In this document: one piece after another, positions 52,038-60,712 of the stretch
How positions within the stretch are numbered: the first letter of the stretch is position 1
How the letters are laid out: each line of letters opens with the position of its first letter
From: Cronobacter sakazakii
GTDB taxonomy: Bacteria; Pseudomonadota; Gammaproteobacteria; Enterobacterales; Enterobacteriaceae
Reading direction: 5' to 3'
NCBI RefSeq assembly: GCF_000982825.1
Contig: NZ_CP011047.1
Span: 930,001-994,000 of the forward strand
DNA length: 64,000 nucleotides
Made by a program: the position numbers and the translations under genes
The notes under the pieces: generated by a model
What the model saw: only the letters and a program-made list of their open reading frames with translations
The model's database searches: none
What the model was told of the DNA's origin: nothing

Positions 52038-52048
52038 TTTTCGGTCAG
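52038..52048. repeat. Right arm of palindrome split by IS903
   Basis: TTTTCGGTCAG, exact reverse complement of 50944-50954; it lies 78 bp before the LysR start and may be half of an operator. Confidence 0.75.
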
Positions 52049-52125
52049 CGTAATGTCCGCGTATCAATTGATAATTCTTATGGCGGTTGATATAAAGGAA
52101 AGACCGGCACGTCATGGGGTGACAT

Positions 52126-52986
52126 ATGGATATTAAGGTTTTGAGGAATCTGCTAAAAACCGCGCAGATGGGTTCGCTAACCTGTGCCGCGGAAGAGGCG
52201 AATATCACTATTCAGGCGCTGGCGGCGCAACTTAACAAAGCGGAAGAATATTTTGGTTTTAAAATATTTAATCGCAATAATAAAGGCGTGGTACTAACGT
52301 CTGAGGGTAAGGATTTACTGCCCTATATTATGAATGTCGTCAAAACTTCCGAGCACCTGCGCCTCAAAGCCGAACAGCTTAAGAAAAGCACGACAACGCC
52401 CATTCGCATCGCACTCAACAGTACCTTCTCTGTCGATACTAATAAGAAAATCATCAACTTCATGATCGACAAACTGAGCGACTACAGCGTAATTTTCAGC
52501 ACGTCGGAATCACCGGAAAATCTGGTGAAAATCGCCAAAGACGAAACGGACATCGCAGTGGTATTGGGTGGGAACGTGCCGCCCGGCTTCTACAGCATCA
52601 AATTAACCGGGCTGAATATTAAAGTGATTGCCGCCTGCTCGGCAGAAAGCGCCGCCGCCGCCACCACGCTGGTGCAACCGCTGGCGGAATGCCCGTACTC
52701 CGCGAGCTTTGATAAATTTACCGCCCGGCATAAGCCGCTCCTGCAGGAGGCCAGCGTGATTTTCTCCGGCAGTGAGCTGATTACCGTTTCCCTGATGAAG
52801 AGTTTCAGCAGCATCGGGATTATTTCTCAGGATCTGGCGCAGGCGAACGGCCTGAATATCTTGCCGGGCTTTGAAGATGTGCTTGATGTGCATCTGATAA
52901 TGAAAGAACCGATTCTGACCGAGCATGATCTGGAATCGTTCTATAACAATGTGGTGCATCTGCCAGAGATCCCGCTGACCGCATAA
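52126..52986 (+). CDS. LysR-family regulator beside dioxygenase operon
   Basis: A 286-residue LysR-type regulator. The N-terminal winged HTH is MDIKVLRNLLKTAQMGSLTC, AAEEANITIQALAAQLNKAE, FKIFNRNNKGVVLTSEG. The C-terminal effector domain includes PIRIALNSTFSVDTN and DIAVVLGGNVPP. It is divergent from the dioxygenase operon, the classic position for its regulator. Because IS903 now separates the two promoters by an extra 1.06 kb, control may be altered. The inducer is unknown. Confidence 0.85.
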   Translation: MDIKVLRNLLKTAQMGSLTCAAEEANITIQALAAQLNKAEEYFGFKIFNRNNKGVVLTSEGKDLLPYIMNVVKTSEHLRLKAEQLKKSTTTPIRIALNSTFSVDTNKKIINFMIDKLSDYSVIFSTSESPENLVKIAKDETDIAVVLGGNVPPGFYSIKLTGLNIKVIAACSAESAAAATTLVQPLAECPYSASFDKFTARHKPLLQEASVIFSGSELITVSLMKSFSSIGIISQDLAQANGLNILPGFEDVLDVHLIMKEPILTEHDLESFYNNVVHLPEIPLTA

Positions 52987-53200
52987 ACGGTTCTGCCACA
53001 GCCCTGAGAGCGCAGGATCGCGCTTTTATAACGGTGTGTTGCCCCTGGCCATGTGATAATTTTGTAAAAGTCCGTACAGAGTACTTTTCAGCGTCCGCAT
53101 TAGGCATTAAAACCTAAACACTATCGGGCTGATGAGTTGCAGATTATGCATTTATCATTTCGATAATTACCCGTTAGTGACCATTATCACGGAGCGAAAA

Positions 53201-53950
53201 ATGGCAACGCATTTTGCAAGAAGGACGCTTGGCCCCGAACTCAGCATCTCCCCCAGGCTCTCAGCCGACGCGCTGAAAGCCTCGCAACACCTGCCGGAGC
53301 ACCGCCGCAGCCGTTTTCTGGCGTCGCGCTCGCTGCTGGCCGAGCTGGTATTTATGCTCTATGGCATTCCTGTGCTGCCGGAAATCGTGGTCAACGAGCA
53401 GGGCCGCCCGCGCTTTACCGACCCAGGCCTTGCGGACTTCTCTCTCGCCCATACCGGCAATATGCTGGGTGTGGCGATTACCACCGAAGGCTGTTGTGGG
53501 CTGGATATGGAACTACAGCCCGCCACTCGCACGTTTACGCACCCTCTCGCACCGCAAACCGGCCATACGCTTAGCAAAAATGAAACCATCTGGGTGGATA
53601 ATCAAAATGACCCGCTGGAAGCGCGTACCCAGCTGGTGACGCTGCGCCGCAGCCTGCTGAAGCTGACAGGCCAGCAGAATGATGACGGTCAGCATTTCCA
53701 GCTGTTGCCAGGTGCCGGCAAACTGCGCGTGGCGCAATTTCCGCATGTGGAAGCGGCGTGCGATGCTGAAGACGTATTAATCTGGACAGTGGCGGTATCG
53801 CCCGCTATTGAAAAGCTGTATCTGTGGGAATATGACAGCATACAGGGCTGGCGCAGCCTGCCGGATATGCGTAAACGCAGCACCAGCCCGGATACGCGTC
53901 TGATGCGCTTTACCAGTCTGCCCTCGGAAAAAGCGATGAGTATTAACTAA
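53201..53950 (+). CDS. yieE: YieE, AcpT-like 4'-phosphopantetheinyl transferase
   Basis: Predicted phosphopantetheinyl transferase for carrier proteins. From the ATG at 53201 (GGAGCG upstream) it has 249 residues, as in E. coli. Family parts are EHRRSRFLASRSLLAELVFM, IVVNEQGRPRFTDP, FSLAHTGNMLGVAITTEG and CCGLDMELQPATR (magnesium-binding D-M-E). An upstream frame extension to 53132 is rejected. Precedes yieF as in E. coli. Confidence 0.9.
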   Translation: MATHFARRTLGPELSISPRLSADALKASQHLPEHRRSRFLASRSLLAELVFMLYGIPVLPEIVVNEQGRPRFTDPGLADFSLAHTGNMLGVAITTEGCCGLDMELQPATRTFTHPLAPQTGHTLSKNETIWVDNQNDPLEARTQLVTLRRSLLKLTGQQNDDGQHFQLLPGAGKLRVAQFPHVEAACDAEDVLIWTVAVSPAIEKLYLWEYDSIQGWRSLPDMRKRSTSPDTRLMRFTSLPSEKAMSIN

Positions 53951-53974
53951 GCTTTGACACGCCCGGAGGTTTCA

Positions 53975-54544
53975 ATGTCTGACACGCTTAAGGTAGTAAC
54001 GCTGATTGGCAGCCTGCGCAAAGGCTCCTTTAACGCGATGGTCGCACGCACGTTGCCAAAACTGGCCCCCGCCGGTATGACGGTGGACGAGCTGCCCTCG
54101 ATTCGCGACATCCCGATTTATGACGCCGATATCCAGCAGGAAGAAGGCTTTCCGCAGACAGTGGAAGCGATAGCCGCGCAGATCCGCGAAGCAGACGGCG
54201 TGGTGATTGTGACGCCGGAGTATAACTATTCGGTGCCGGGCGGGCTGAAGAACGCCATTGACTGGCTGTCGCGCCTGCCCGACCAGCCGCTCGCGGGCAA
54301 GCCGGTGCTTATTCAGACCAGCTCAATGGGCGCGATTGGCGGCGCGCGCTGCCAGTATCATCTGCGACAGATTCTGGTGTTCCTCGATGCGATGGTGATG
54401 AACAAACCGGAGTTTATGGGCGGGGCGATTCAGAACAAAGTCGATACACAGACCGGCGAAGTGGTGGACCAAAGCACGCTGGATCACCTGACCGGCCAGT
54501 TGACCGCGTTTGCGGAGTACATCAAGCGGGTGCGCCGCGAATAA
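53975..54544 (+). CDS. yieF: YieF (ChrR), NADPH-dependent quinone/chromate reductase
   Basis: FMN-dependent reductase that reduces quinones, and chromate, by two electrons. 189 residues from the ATG at 53975. It has VVTLIGSLRKGSFNAMVART, VVIVTPEYNYSVPGGLKNAI, DWLSRLPDQPLAGKPVLIQT and SSMGAIGGARCQYHLRQILV. It follows yieE by 24 bp and ends at a bidirectional terminator. Confidence 0.95.
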   Translation: MSDTLKVVTLIGSLRKGSFNAMVARTLPKLAPAGMTVDELPSIRDIPIYDADIQQEEGFPQTVEAIAAQIREADGVVIVTPEYNYSVPGGLKNAIDWLSRLPDQPLAGKPVLIQTSSMGAIGGARCQYHLRQILVFLDAMVMNKPEFMGGAIQNKVDTQTGEVVDQSTLDHLTGQLTAFAEYIKRVRRE

Positions 54545-54545
54545 T

Positions 54546-54574
54546 AAAAAGGCCAGCGATTCGCTGGCCTTTTT
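54546..54574. terminator. Bidirectional terminator, yieF / adeP
   Basis: AAAAAGGCCAGCGA-TTCGCTGGCCTTTTT between convergent genes. Confidence 0.92.
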
Positions 54575-54576
54575 GA

Positions 54577-55914
54577 TTAATGCGCGTCGATAAAGACGAT
54601 TTTCAGCAGGAACAGCAGCGCCACAACCAGCACACAGGCGTTCAGATCGCGCAGGCGACCGGTGAAAATCTTCATCACGCAGTAAGAGATAAAGCCCAGC
54701 GCGATACCTTCAGTAATCGAGAAGCTAAACGGCATCATGACGGCGGTGATAAACGCCGGCACCGCTTCGGTCAGGTCATCCCACTTCACGCGCGACAGGC
54801 TGGACGTCATCAGCACGCCCACGTAAATCAGCGCGCCCGCAGCGGCGTAAGGCGGCACCATGCCCGCCAGCGGCGAGAGGAAAATCACCAGCAGGAACAG
54901 CAGGCCGACCACGACCGCGGTAAGGCCGGTGCGCCCGCCAATGGAGACGCCAGATGAGGATTCGATATAAGCGGTTACGGACGACGTTCCGATAAACGAG
55001 CCCGCCACCGACGAAATGCTGTCCACATACAGCGCCTGCTTCATGCGCGGGAATTTGCCGCTTTCATCGGCAAGGCCGGCCTTGTCGGTCACGCCAATCA
55101 GCGTGCCGGAGGAGTCGAACAGGTTGACCAGCATAAACGAGAAAATTACGCCCGCGAGGCCGATATCCAGCGAGCCCGCGAGGTCAACATGGCCCAGCAC
55201 CGTCATTACGCTCGGTGGCTCTGACACCACGCCTTTGAAATGCACATCGCCAAACGCGAGGCCCAGCAGTGTGGTCACAATGATAGAGACCAGCACCGCC
55301 GCGTGAATGTTGCGGGAGGCGAGAATAGCGATGATAAAGAAGCCCAGCACGCCAAGCAGCGTGGTGTGGGAGGTGAGATTACCGATAGCCACCAGCGTTT
55401 CCGGGTTCGCGACGATAACGCCCGCGTTTTTAAGCCCCATCATGCCGATAAACAGGCCGATACCGCTGGTGATCCCGATACGCAGGCTCACCGGAATATT
55501 GGCAATCATCCAGTAGCGCACGCGGAAAATGGTCAGCAGCAGCAGGCCGACAGCGCCCCAGAAAATCGCGCCCATCCCTACCTGCCAGGAAAGCCCCATC
55601 GCGCCAACCACCACAAACGCGAAGAAGGCGTTCAGGCCCATCGCCGGTGCCAGCGCAACGGGCAGATTCGCCAGCAGGCCCATCAGAATGCTGCCAAACG
55701 CGGCGATAAGACAGGTCGTTACGAAGACTGCACTGGTGTCCATGCCAGCCGCGCCAAGGATCTGCGGGTTTACAAAAACGATATACACCATCGTCAGGAA
55801 GGTCGTTACGCCTGCGATCACCTCGGTGCGGGCCGTGGTGCCGTGCGCGCGTAATTTAAATACGCGCTCAAGCAATCCCTGCTCTTCGGCCTGGGACGTC
55901 TGTTGTTGGCTCAT
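54577..55914 (-). CDS. adeP: AdeP (YieG), adenine permease
   Basis: High-affinity adenine:H+ symporter of the AzgA-like NCS2 group. The 445-residue protein matches E. coli throughout: ERVFKLRAHGTTARTEVIAG, LAPAMGLNAFFAFVVVGAMG, FDSSGTLIGVTDKAGLADES and GTSSVTAYIESSSGVSIGGR. No clear PurR box was found in the upstream region (55915-56083); ACGCAAAGCGCTTAGA at 56034 is only a partial match. Confidence 0.95.
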   Translation of the reverse strand: MSQQQTSQAEEQGLLERVFKLRAHGTTARTEVIAGVTTFLTMVYIVFVNPQILGAAGMDTSAVFVTTCLIAAFGSILMGLLANLPVALAPAMGLNAFFAFVVVGAMGLSWQVGMGAIFWGAVGLLLLTIFRVRYWMIANIPVSLRIGITSGIGLFIGMMGLKNAGVIVANPETLVAIGNLTSHTTLLGVLGFFIIAILASRNIHAAVLVSIIVTTLLGLAFGDVHFKGVVSEPPSVMTVLGHVDLAGSLDIGLAGVIFSFMLVNLFDSSGTLIGVTDKAGLADESGKFPRMKQALYVDSISSVAGSFIGTSSVTAYIESSSGVSIGGRTGLTAVVVGLLFLLVIFLSPLAGMVPPYAAAGALIYVGVLMTSSLSRVKWDDLTEAVPAFITAVMMPFSFSITEGIALGFISYCVMKIFTGRLRDLNACVLVVALLFLLKIVFIDAH

Positions 55915-56083
55915 TCTTTAATTCCGTACAAGGAGGGGAAAAATTCGTCGCTATCCTATACCAAAAAGGCCCGATATTGACGGTCGTCACACACTTTTTT
56001 TCATTGAATTTGCTTATACGGCATCGATTGCGTGACGCAAAGCGCTTAGAGTAATCGTTCAACTTGCAACAACAGGAAACGGC

Positions 56084-56749
56084 ATGTCCCGAATTGAAGC
56101 GGTATTTTTCGACTGCGACGGTACGCTGGTGGATAGCGAAGTGATCTGCTCCCGCGCCTATGTACATATGTTCGCAAGGGCAGGCATTACGCTTGAACTG
56201 GAAGAGGTGTTTAAGCGCTTTAAGGGCGTAAAGCTCTACGAAATCATTGATACTATCAATGCTGAATATGGCGTGCAGCTGGAGAAAGCCGAGCTTGAGC
56301 CGGTCTACCGCGCGGAAGTGGCGCGCCTTTTTGACGCGGAGCTCAAAGAGATCGTGGGTGCCGCGGCGCTGCTTGAGAAAATGGCGGTGCCGATGTGTAT
56401 CGTCTCGAACGGCCCGGTGAGCAAAATGCAGCAGTCGCTCGGCAAAACCGGGATGCTGCGCTATTTCACCGATAAACTCTTCAGCGGCTACGATATTCAG
56501 CGCTGGAAACCCGACCCGGCGTTAATGCATTTTGCCGCCGATGCGATGCAGGTGAATGTGGAGCGCTGCATTCTGGTGGATGATTCCGCCGCCGGCGCAA
56601 AGGCAGGCATCGTCGCCGGGATGCAGGTGTATTATTTCTGTGCCGATCCGCATAACCCGCCGCTGGAGCATCCGAATGTGACGGTGTTTACCGATTTAGC
56701 GCAACTGCCGGATTTATGGCGGGCTCGCGGCTGGGATGTGACGCGCTGA
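56084..56749 (+). CDS. yieH: YieH, 6-phosphogluconate phosphatase (HAD)
   Basis: HAD-type phosphatase, active on 6-phosphogluconate in E. coli. 221 residues with nucleophile motif AVFFDCDGTLVDSEVICSRA, CIVSNGPVSKMQ, RWKPDPALMHFAADA and CILVDDSAAGAKAGIVAG. Divergent from adeP. Confidence 0.94.
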   Translation: MSRIEAVFFDCDGTLVDSEVICSRAYVHMFARAGITLELEEVFKRFKGVKLYEIIDTINAEYGVQLEKAELEPVYRAEVARLFDAELKEIVGAAALLEKMAVPMCIVSNGPVSKMQQSLGKTGMLRYFTDKLFSGYDIQRWKPDPALMHFAADAMQVNVERCILVDDSAAGAKAGIVAGMQVYYFCADPHNPPLEHPNVTVFTDLAQLPDLWRARGWDVTR

Positions 56750-56764
56750 TCTGCAGGTGGTGAC

Positions 56765-56893
56765 GGCGGGTGCGCTTCGCTTACCCGCCCTACGGTGTGG
56801 ATACAGAATTTTGTAGGGTGGGTAAGCGCAGCGCACCCACCTGTGCAGGGATGCAGAATTTTTGTAGGGTGGGTAAGCGCCAGCGCGCCCACC
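56765..56893. repeat. Three REP-like palindromes behind yieH
   Basis: Copies at 56765-56792, 56813-56841 and 56864-56893, of the form GTAGGGTGGGTAAGCGCAGC then GCACCCACC. Copies 2 and 3 are each preceded by ATNCAGAATTTT, so they are tandem units. Same family as at 35593-35715. The stem in copy 2 and 3 is GGTGGGT/ACCCACC, with compensating changes relative to GGCGGGT/ACCCGCC in copy 1. Confidence 0.8.
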
Positions 56894-56931
56894 TTTGACA
56901 ACTCGCCCCTACCACCCCACATCAACCACCA

Positions 56932-58101
56932 TTAAAAAATCTTCTGCACCCACTCGGCATAGGCCGGGCGCCATACGGCCATTTCATGGCCGAGCCCCGG
57001 ATAAACGTGGTAATCAAATTTCACGCCGTCGCGCTCAAGCTCGGTTTTCAACCCGGCGATATCCCGGCCCGTCACGCTGTCTTTATCGCCCACCACCAGC
57101 GTAAAGTTACGCAACTGGCTGTTCACCTCGTCCGCGCGGGAGAGCTGTTTCGTCACGTCGTCATTCGGCACCGTGGCGGTGGTCACGCCGCTCAACGACG
57201 CCAGCCAGCCGAAGCTTTGCAGGTGCGTCATGCCTGACACCAGCGCCTGGTAGCCGCCCTGCGACAGCCCCGCCAGCGCGCGCCCCTGCGCATCCTGACG
57301 CACGTTAAATCGCTGCCCGATCAGCGGAATGATATCGTTCATCAGCTCTTTATCCGCCGCGCGGGCGTTAATCGGGTAGAAATCTTTGCGACGTTCGGCG
57401 GGCGGAAAATTCTCCGGCACCGCGTCGGCGATATCCGTTTCGGTATCCGGGATAACCACCAGCATTGGTTTAATTTTTCCCTCCGCCAGCAGGTTATCCA
57501 TCATCTGCGGGATACGGCCCTGGGTAACGGCGGAAAGCCCGGTATCGCCAAAGCCGTGATAGAAGTAGAGCACCGGCAGCGGCTCACTTTCACGGCTGTA
57601 GCCCGGCGGCGTCCAGACGTACACCCGCCGCTCCGATTTCAGCGCGCCGGAGTGGTACGTCAGCGTGCGCAGATCGCCGTGCGGCACCGCCCGGTCATCA
57701 ATAATGCTGCCCGGTACCAGAATCAGCGAGATATTCGGCTGGCGCTGCGGTTTCACATACGGATTGCCGGTATCGATGGAGCGAAACCCGTCAACGTCAA
57801 AAAAATACTCGTGCAGATCCGGCGTCATCGGCGCGCTCTTCCAGCTCCAGACGCCGTTCGCCTCTTTGCGCATCTCATGGGACACCTGGCTGTCCGCCGT
57901 CGCGCCGAGCACGACCGCCACGCGCTTCGACTGGGGCGCGAACAGGCGGAAGGTAATGGATTTATCGGGATTCACCTGCGTGATGTAATGGCTGACCGGA
58001 ATAGACGGATCGGGTGCCGGCAGCGGCGCGCTGAAGGCGGATAAACTGGCGCAACCAATCACGGCTGCCATCGCGAGAGCGGTACGGGAAGGTAATTTCA
58101 C
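56932..58101 (-). CDS. yieL: YieL-type secreted esterase
   Basis: Exported alpha/beta-hydrolase, 389 residues, related to feruloyl esterases and the E. coli protein YieL. It has a signal peptide (MAAVIGCASLSAFSAPLPAP), then an early-set/CBM48-like domain (ITFRLFAPQSKRVAVVLGAT, LHEYFFDVDGFRSIDTGNPY), then the esterase domain. The latter has YHGFGDTGLS, the nucleophile motif ALAGLSQGGYQAL and the catalytic His in YPGLGHEMAVWRP. It probably acts in the periplasm on plant-type ester or polysaccharide fragments; the substrate is inferred. Confidence 0.85.
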   Translation of the reverse strand: MKLPSRTALAMAAVIGCASLSAFSAPLPAPDPSIPVSHYITQVNPDKSITFRLFAPQSKRVAVVLGATADSQVSHEMRKEANGVWSWKSAPMTPDLHEYFFDVDGFRSIDTGNPYVKPQRQPNISLILVPGSIIDDRAVPHGDLRTLTYHSGALKSERRVYVWTPPGYSRESEPLPVLYFYHGFGDTGLSAVTQGRIPQMMDNLLAEGKIKPMLVVIPDTETDIADAVPENFPPAERRKDFYPINARAADKELMNDIIPLIGQRFNVRQDAQGRALAGLSQGGYQALVSGMTHLQSFGWLASLSGVTTATVPNDDVTKQLSRADEVNSQLRNFTLVVGDKDSVTGRDIAGLKTELERDGVKFDYHVYPGLGHEMAVWRPAYAEWVQKIF

Positions 58102-58162
58102 GGATTTATCCTTTTATAACGTGCTCGGTAACCCCTTATAGTATTGAGTAAAATCCGCAAAA

Positions 58163-58206
58163 GGGGCGACGCGCGCCCCAAAATTGCCCTCGCGCGTGGC
58201 GAGGGC
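58163..58206 (-). terminator. Tandem hairpins after phoU
   Basis: Minus strand GCCCTCGC-CACGC-GCGAGGGCAATTTT followed by GGGGCG-CGCGT-CGCCCCTTTTGC, just after the phoU stop; likely ends the pst operon. Confidence 0.75.
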
Positions 58207-58213
58207 GACAGAC

Positions 58214-58939
58214 TTATTCTTTCGGATCTTTACCGGCGAGCAGTTTATCCAGCTCGTCGCCGCCCACGTGGCGGAAATCCTGGCCCTTCACGAAATAGAA
58301 AATGTATTCGCAGATATTCTGGCAGCGGTCGCCGATACGCTCGATAGATCGGGCGCAGAAGAGCGCGGTCAGAACGCTCGGAATGGTGCGGGAATCTTCC
58401 ATCATATAGGTCATCAGCTGACGCACGATGCCTTCATATTCCTGGTCGACTTTTTTATCTTCGCGATAGATACGTACCGCTTCATCGAGATCCATACGCG
58501 CGAAGGCGTCCAGCACGTCATGCAGCATCTGTACGGTATGGCGGCCAAGCGACTCCAGGCTCACCAGCAGCGGCTGGTGCTGGTGCGAGAATTTCTCAAG
58601 CGCGGTGCGGCAGATTTTATCCGCCACGTCGCCGATACGCTCCAGCTCCGCGATGGTTTTAATGATGGCCATCACCAGACGCAGATCGCTCGCGGTCGGC
58701 TGGCGCTTGGCGATGATGCGCACGCAGGCTTCATCGATCGCCACTTCCATCATGTTGACCTTTTTATCGCCGTCGATAACGCGTTTGGCCAGTTCGCTGT
58801 CCTGGTTGTGCATGGCGGTGATCGCATCGGAGAGCTGCTGCTCCACCAGCCCGCCCATGGTCATCACCTGGGTGCGAATGTATTCCAGCTCAGCGTTGAA
58901 CTGACCGGAAATATGTTTATTCAGATTCAGATTATCCAT
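58214..58939 (-). CDS. phoU: PhoU, phosphate signalling regulator
   Basis: Links the Pst transporter to PhoR to keep the Pho regulon off when phosphate is ample. 241 residues with two PhoU repeats (MDNLNLNKHISGQFNAELEY, ERIGDVADKICRTALEKFSH, ERIGDRCQNICEYIFYFVKG). Last gene of the pst operon, 58 bp after pstB. Confidence 0.98.
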   Translation of the reverse strand: MDNLNLNKHISGQFNAELEYIRTQVMTMGGLVEQQLSDAITAMHNQDSELAKRVIDGDKKVNMMEVAIDEACVRIIAKRQPTASDLRLVMAIIKTIAELERIGDVADKICRTALEKFSHQHQPLLVSLESLGRHTVQMLHDVLDAFARMDLDEAVRIYREDKKVDQEYEGIVRQLMTYMMEDSRTIPSVLTALFCARSIERIGDRCQNICEYIFYFVKGQDFRHVGGDELDKLLAGKDPKE

Positions 58940-58997
58940 TTAGCACTCCACATGCCCGATAAATTCAAAAGCGGCCCACATGAGAAATCCGGGCATA

Positions 58998-59771
58998 TCA
59001 ACCGTAGCGACCGGTAATATAGTCTTCGGTCTGTTTCATTTTCGGCTTGGTGAAGAGATCGTCGGTGTTGCTGTACTCGATCAGCTCGCCAAGGTACATA
59101 AACGCCGTGTGATCGGAACAGCGCGCCGCCTGCTGCATGTTGTGCGTCACGATAACCACGGTGTAATCCTGCTTAAGCTCGGTAATGAGCTCTTCGATAC
59201 GGCCCGTGGAGATCGGATCCAGCGCCGAACACGGTTCGTCCAGCAGCAGCACTTCCGGACGGATAGCGATGCCGCGGGCGATACACAGACGCTGCTGCTG
59301 ACCACCGGAGAGAGAGTACCCGCTCTGGTGCAGTTTATCCTTGGTTTCGTTCCATAATGCGGCTTTGGTCAACGCCCACTGCACGCGTTCGTCCATATCG
59401 GCGCGGGAGAGTTTCTCAAACAGACGCACGCCAAACGCGATGTTGTCGTAAATTGACATCGGGAAAGGCGTCGGCTTCTGGAACACCATGCCCACTTTCG
59501 CGCGCAGCAGCGCGATATCCTGGGAGTGGTTCAGAATGTTTTCGCCATCCAGCAGGATTTCGCCTTCCGCGCGCTGCTCCGGGTAGAGCTCAAACATTTT
59601 GTTGAAGGTACGCAGCAGCGTGGATTTACCGCAACCAGACGGGCCGATAAACGCGGTCACTTCGTTTTTGGCGATATCCAGGCTGATGTTTTTCAGGGCA
59701 TGGAATTTCCCGTAGTAAAAGTTCAAATCGCGAACCTGAATCTTGCCCGGGGCCTTATTAACCATACTCAT
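58998..59771 (-). CDS. pstB: PstB, phosphate ABC transporter ATPase
   Basis: ATPase of the high-affinity phosphate importer. 257 residues from the ATG at 59771 (MSMVNKAPGKIQVRDLNFYY); a start at 59801 is rejected by comparison with E. coli. Walker A FIGPSGCGKSTLLRT, signature SLSGGQQQRLCIARG and Walker B VLLLDEPCSALDPIS are intact. Confidence 0.99.
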   Translation of the reverse strand: MSMVNKAPGKIQVRDLNFYYGKFHALKNISLDIAKNEVTAFIGPSGCGKSTLLRTFNKMFELYPEQRAEGEILLDGENILNHSQDIALLRAKVGMVFQKPTPFPMSIYDNIAFGVRLFEKLSRADMDERVQWALTKAALWNETKDKLHQSGYSLSGGQQQRLCIARGIAIRPEVLLLDEPCSALDPISTGRIEELITELKQDYTVVIVTHNMQQAARCSDHTAFMYLGELIEYSNTDDLFTKPKMKQTEDYITGRYG

Positions 59772-59821
59772 CTCAATCGTTTTCCTTATCCGGCGTCGCA
59801 AAATGCCACGCCGTCAAAAAA

Positions 59822-60712
59822 TTAACCGTGTTTACGTTTGGCGAACAGCACGCGCGCCAGGATGTTCAGCAGCAGTACGCAAAGGGTGATAATCAGCACG
59901 CCTGCCCAGGCCAGCTGTTGCCATTCGGCAAACGGGCTCATGGCGAATTTGAAAATCGTCACCGGCAGGTTGGCGATAGGCTGCATCATGTCCGTGCTCC
60001 AGAACTGGTTGGAGAGCGCGGTAAAGAGCAGCGGCGCGGTTTCGCCCGCGATACGCGCGACCGCCAGCAGCACGCCGGTCAGGATGCCCGACACAGAAGC
60101 TTTAAGCGTAATGGCGGAGATCATCTTCCATTTCGGCGTGCCGAGCGCGTAGGCCGCTTCACGCAGGCTGTCCGGCACCAGCTTGAGCATGTTCTCGGTG
60201 GTGCGGATAACAATCGGCACCTGCAACAGCGCCAGCGCAATCACGCCCGCCCAGCCGGAGAAGTGTTCCATCTGCGCCACCACGATGGTGTAGACGAACA
60301 GCCCGACGACGATAGACGGCGCAGAAAGCAGAATGTCGTTAATAAAGCGGATGATTTCCGCGAGAAACGACTTGCGGCCATATTCCGCGAGGTAGATACC
60401 CGCCATGATGCCAAGCGGCGTACCAATAACCGTCGCCCACAGGATCAGCAGCCCGCTGCCTGCCAGCGCATTCGCAAGGCCGCCACCGGCGGTGTTCGGC
60501 GGCGGCGTCATCTCGGTAAAGAGCGCCAGCGACATGCCGTCAAACCCGCGCGATACCGTGGAGATTAAGATCCAGATAAGCCAGAACAGGCCGAACGCCA
60601 TCGTCGCCATAGAGAGCGTGAGGGCGATGCGGTTTTTCATGCGGCGCTTCGCCTGCATTTTGCGGCGGGATTCCGCAAGCTCCGTGGTGTTTTGCAGTTC
60701 CATCGTCGCCAT
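59822..60712 (-). CDS. pstA: PstA, phosphate ABC permease
   Basis: Inner-membrane permease, 296 residues as in E. coli; six membrane segments. Permease loop GETAPLLFTALSNQFWSTDM and ALGTPKWKMISAITLKASVS are present. The last base of the pstC stop is the first base of its start codon region (1-bp overlap). Confidence 0.99.
   Translation of the reverse strand: MATMELQNTTELAESRRKMQAKRRMKNRIALTLSMATMAFGLFWLIWILISTVSRGFDGMSLALFTEMTPPPNTAGGGLANALAGSGLLILWATVIGTPLGIMAGIYLAEYGRKSFLAEIIRFINDILLSAPSIVVGLFVYTIVVAQMEHFSGWAGVIALALLQVPIVIRTTENMLKLVPDSLREAAYALGTPKWKMISAITLKASVSGILTGVLLAVARIAGETAPLLFTALSNQFWSTDMMQPIANLPVTIFKFAMSPFAEWQQLAWAGVLIITLCVLLLNILARVLFAKRKHG

Noticed and set aside
56034..56049. Possible PurR box upstream of adeP (ACGCAAAGCGCTTAGA)
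   Set aside because: Matches only the left half of the PurR palindrome; too weak to list as a site.
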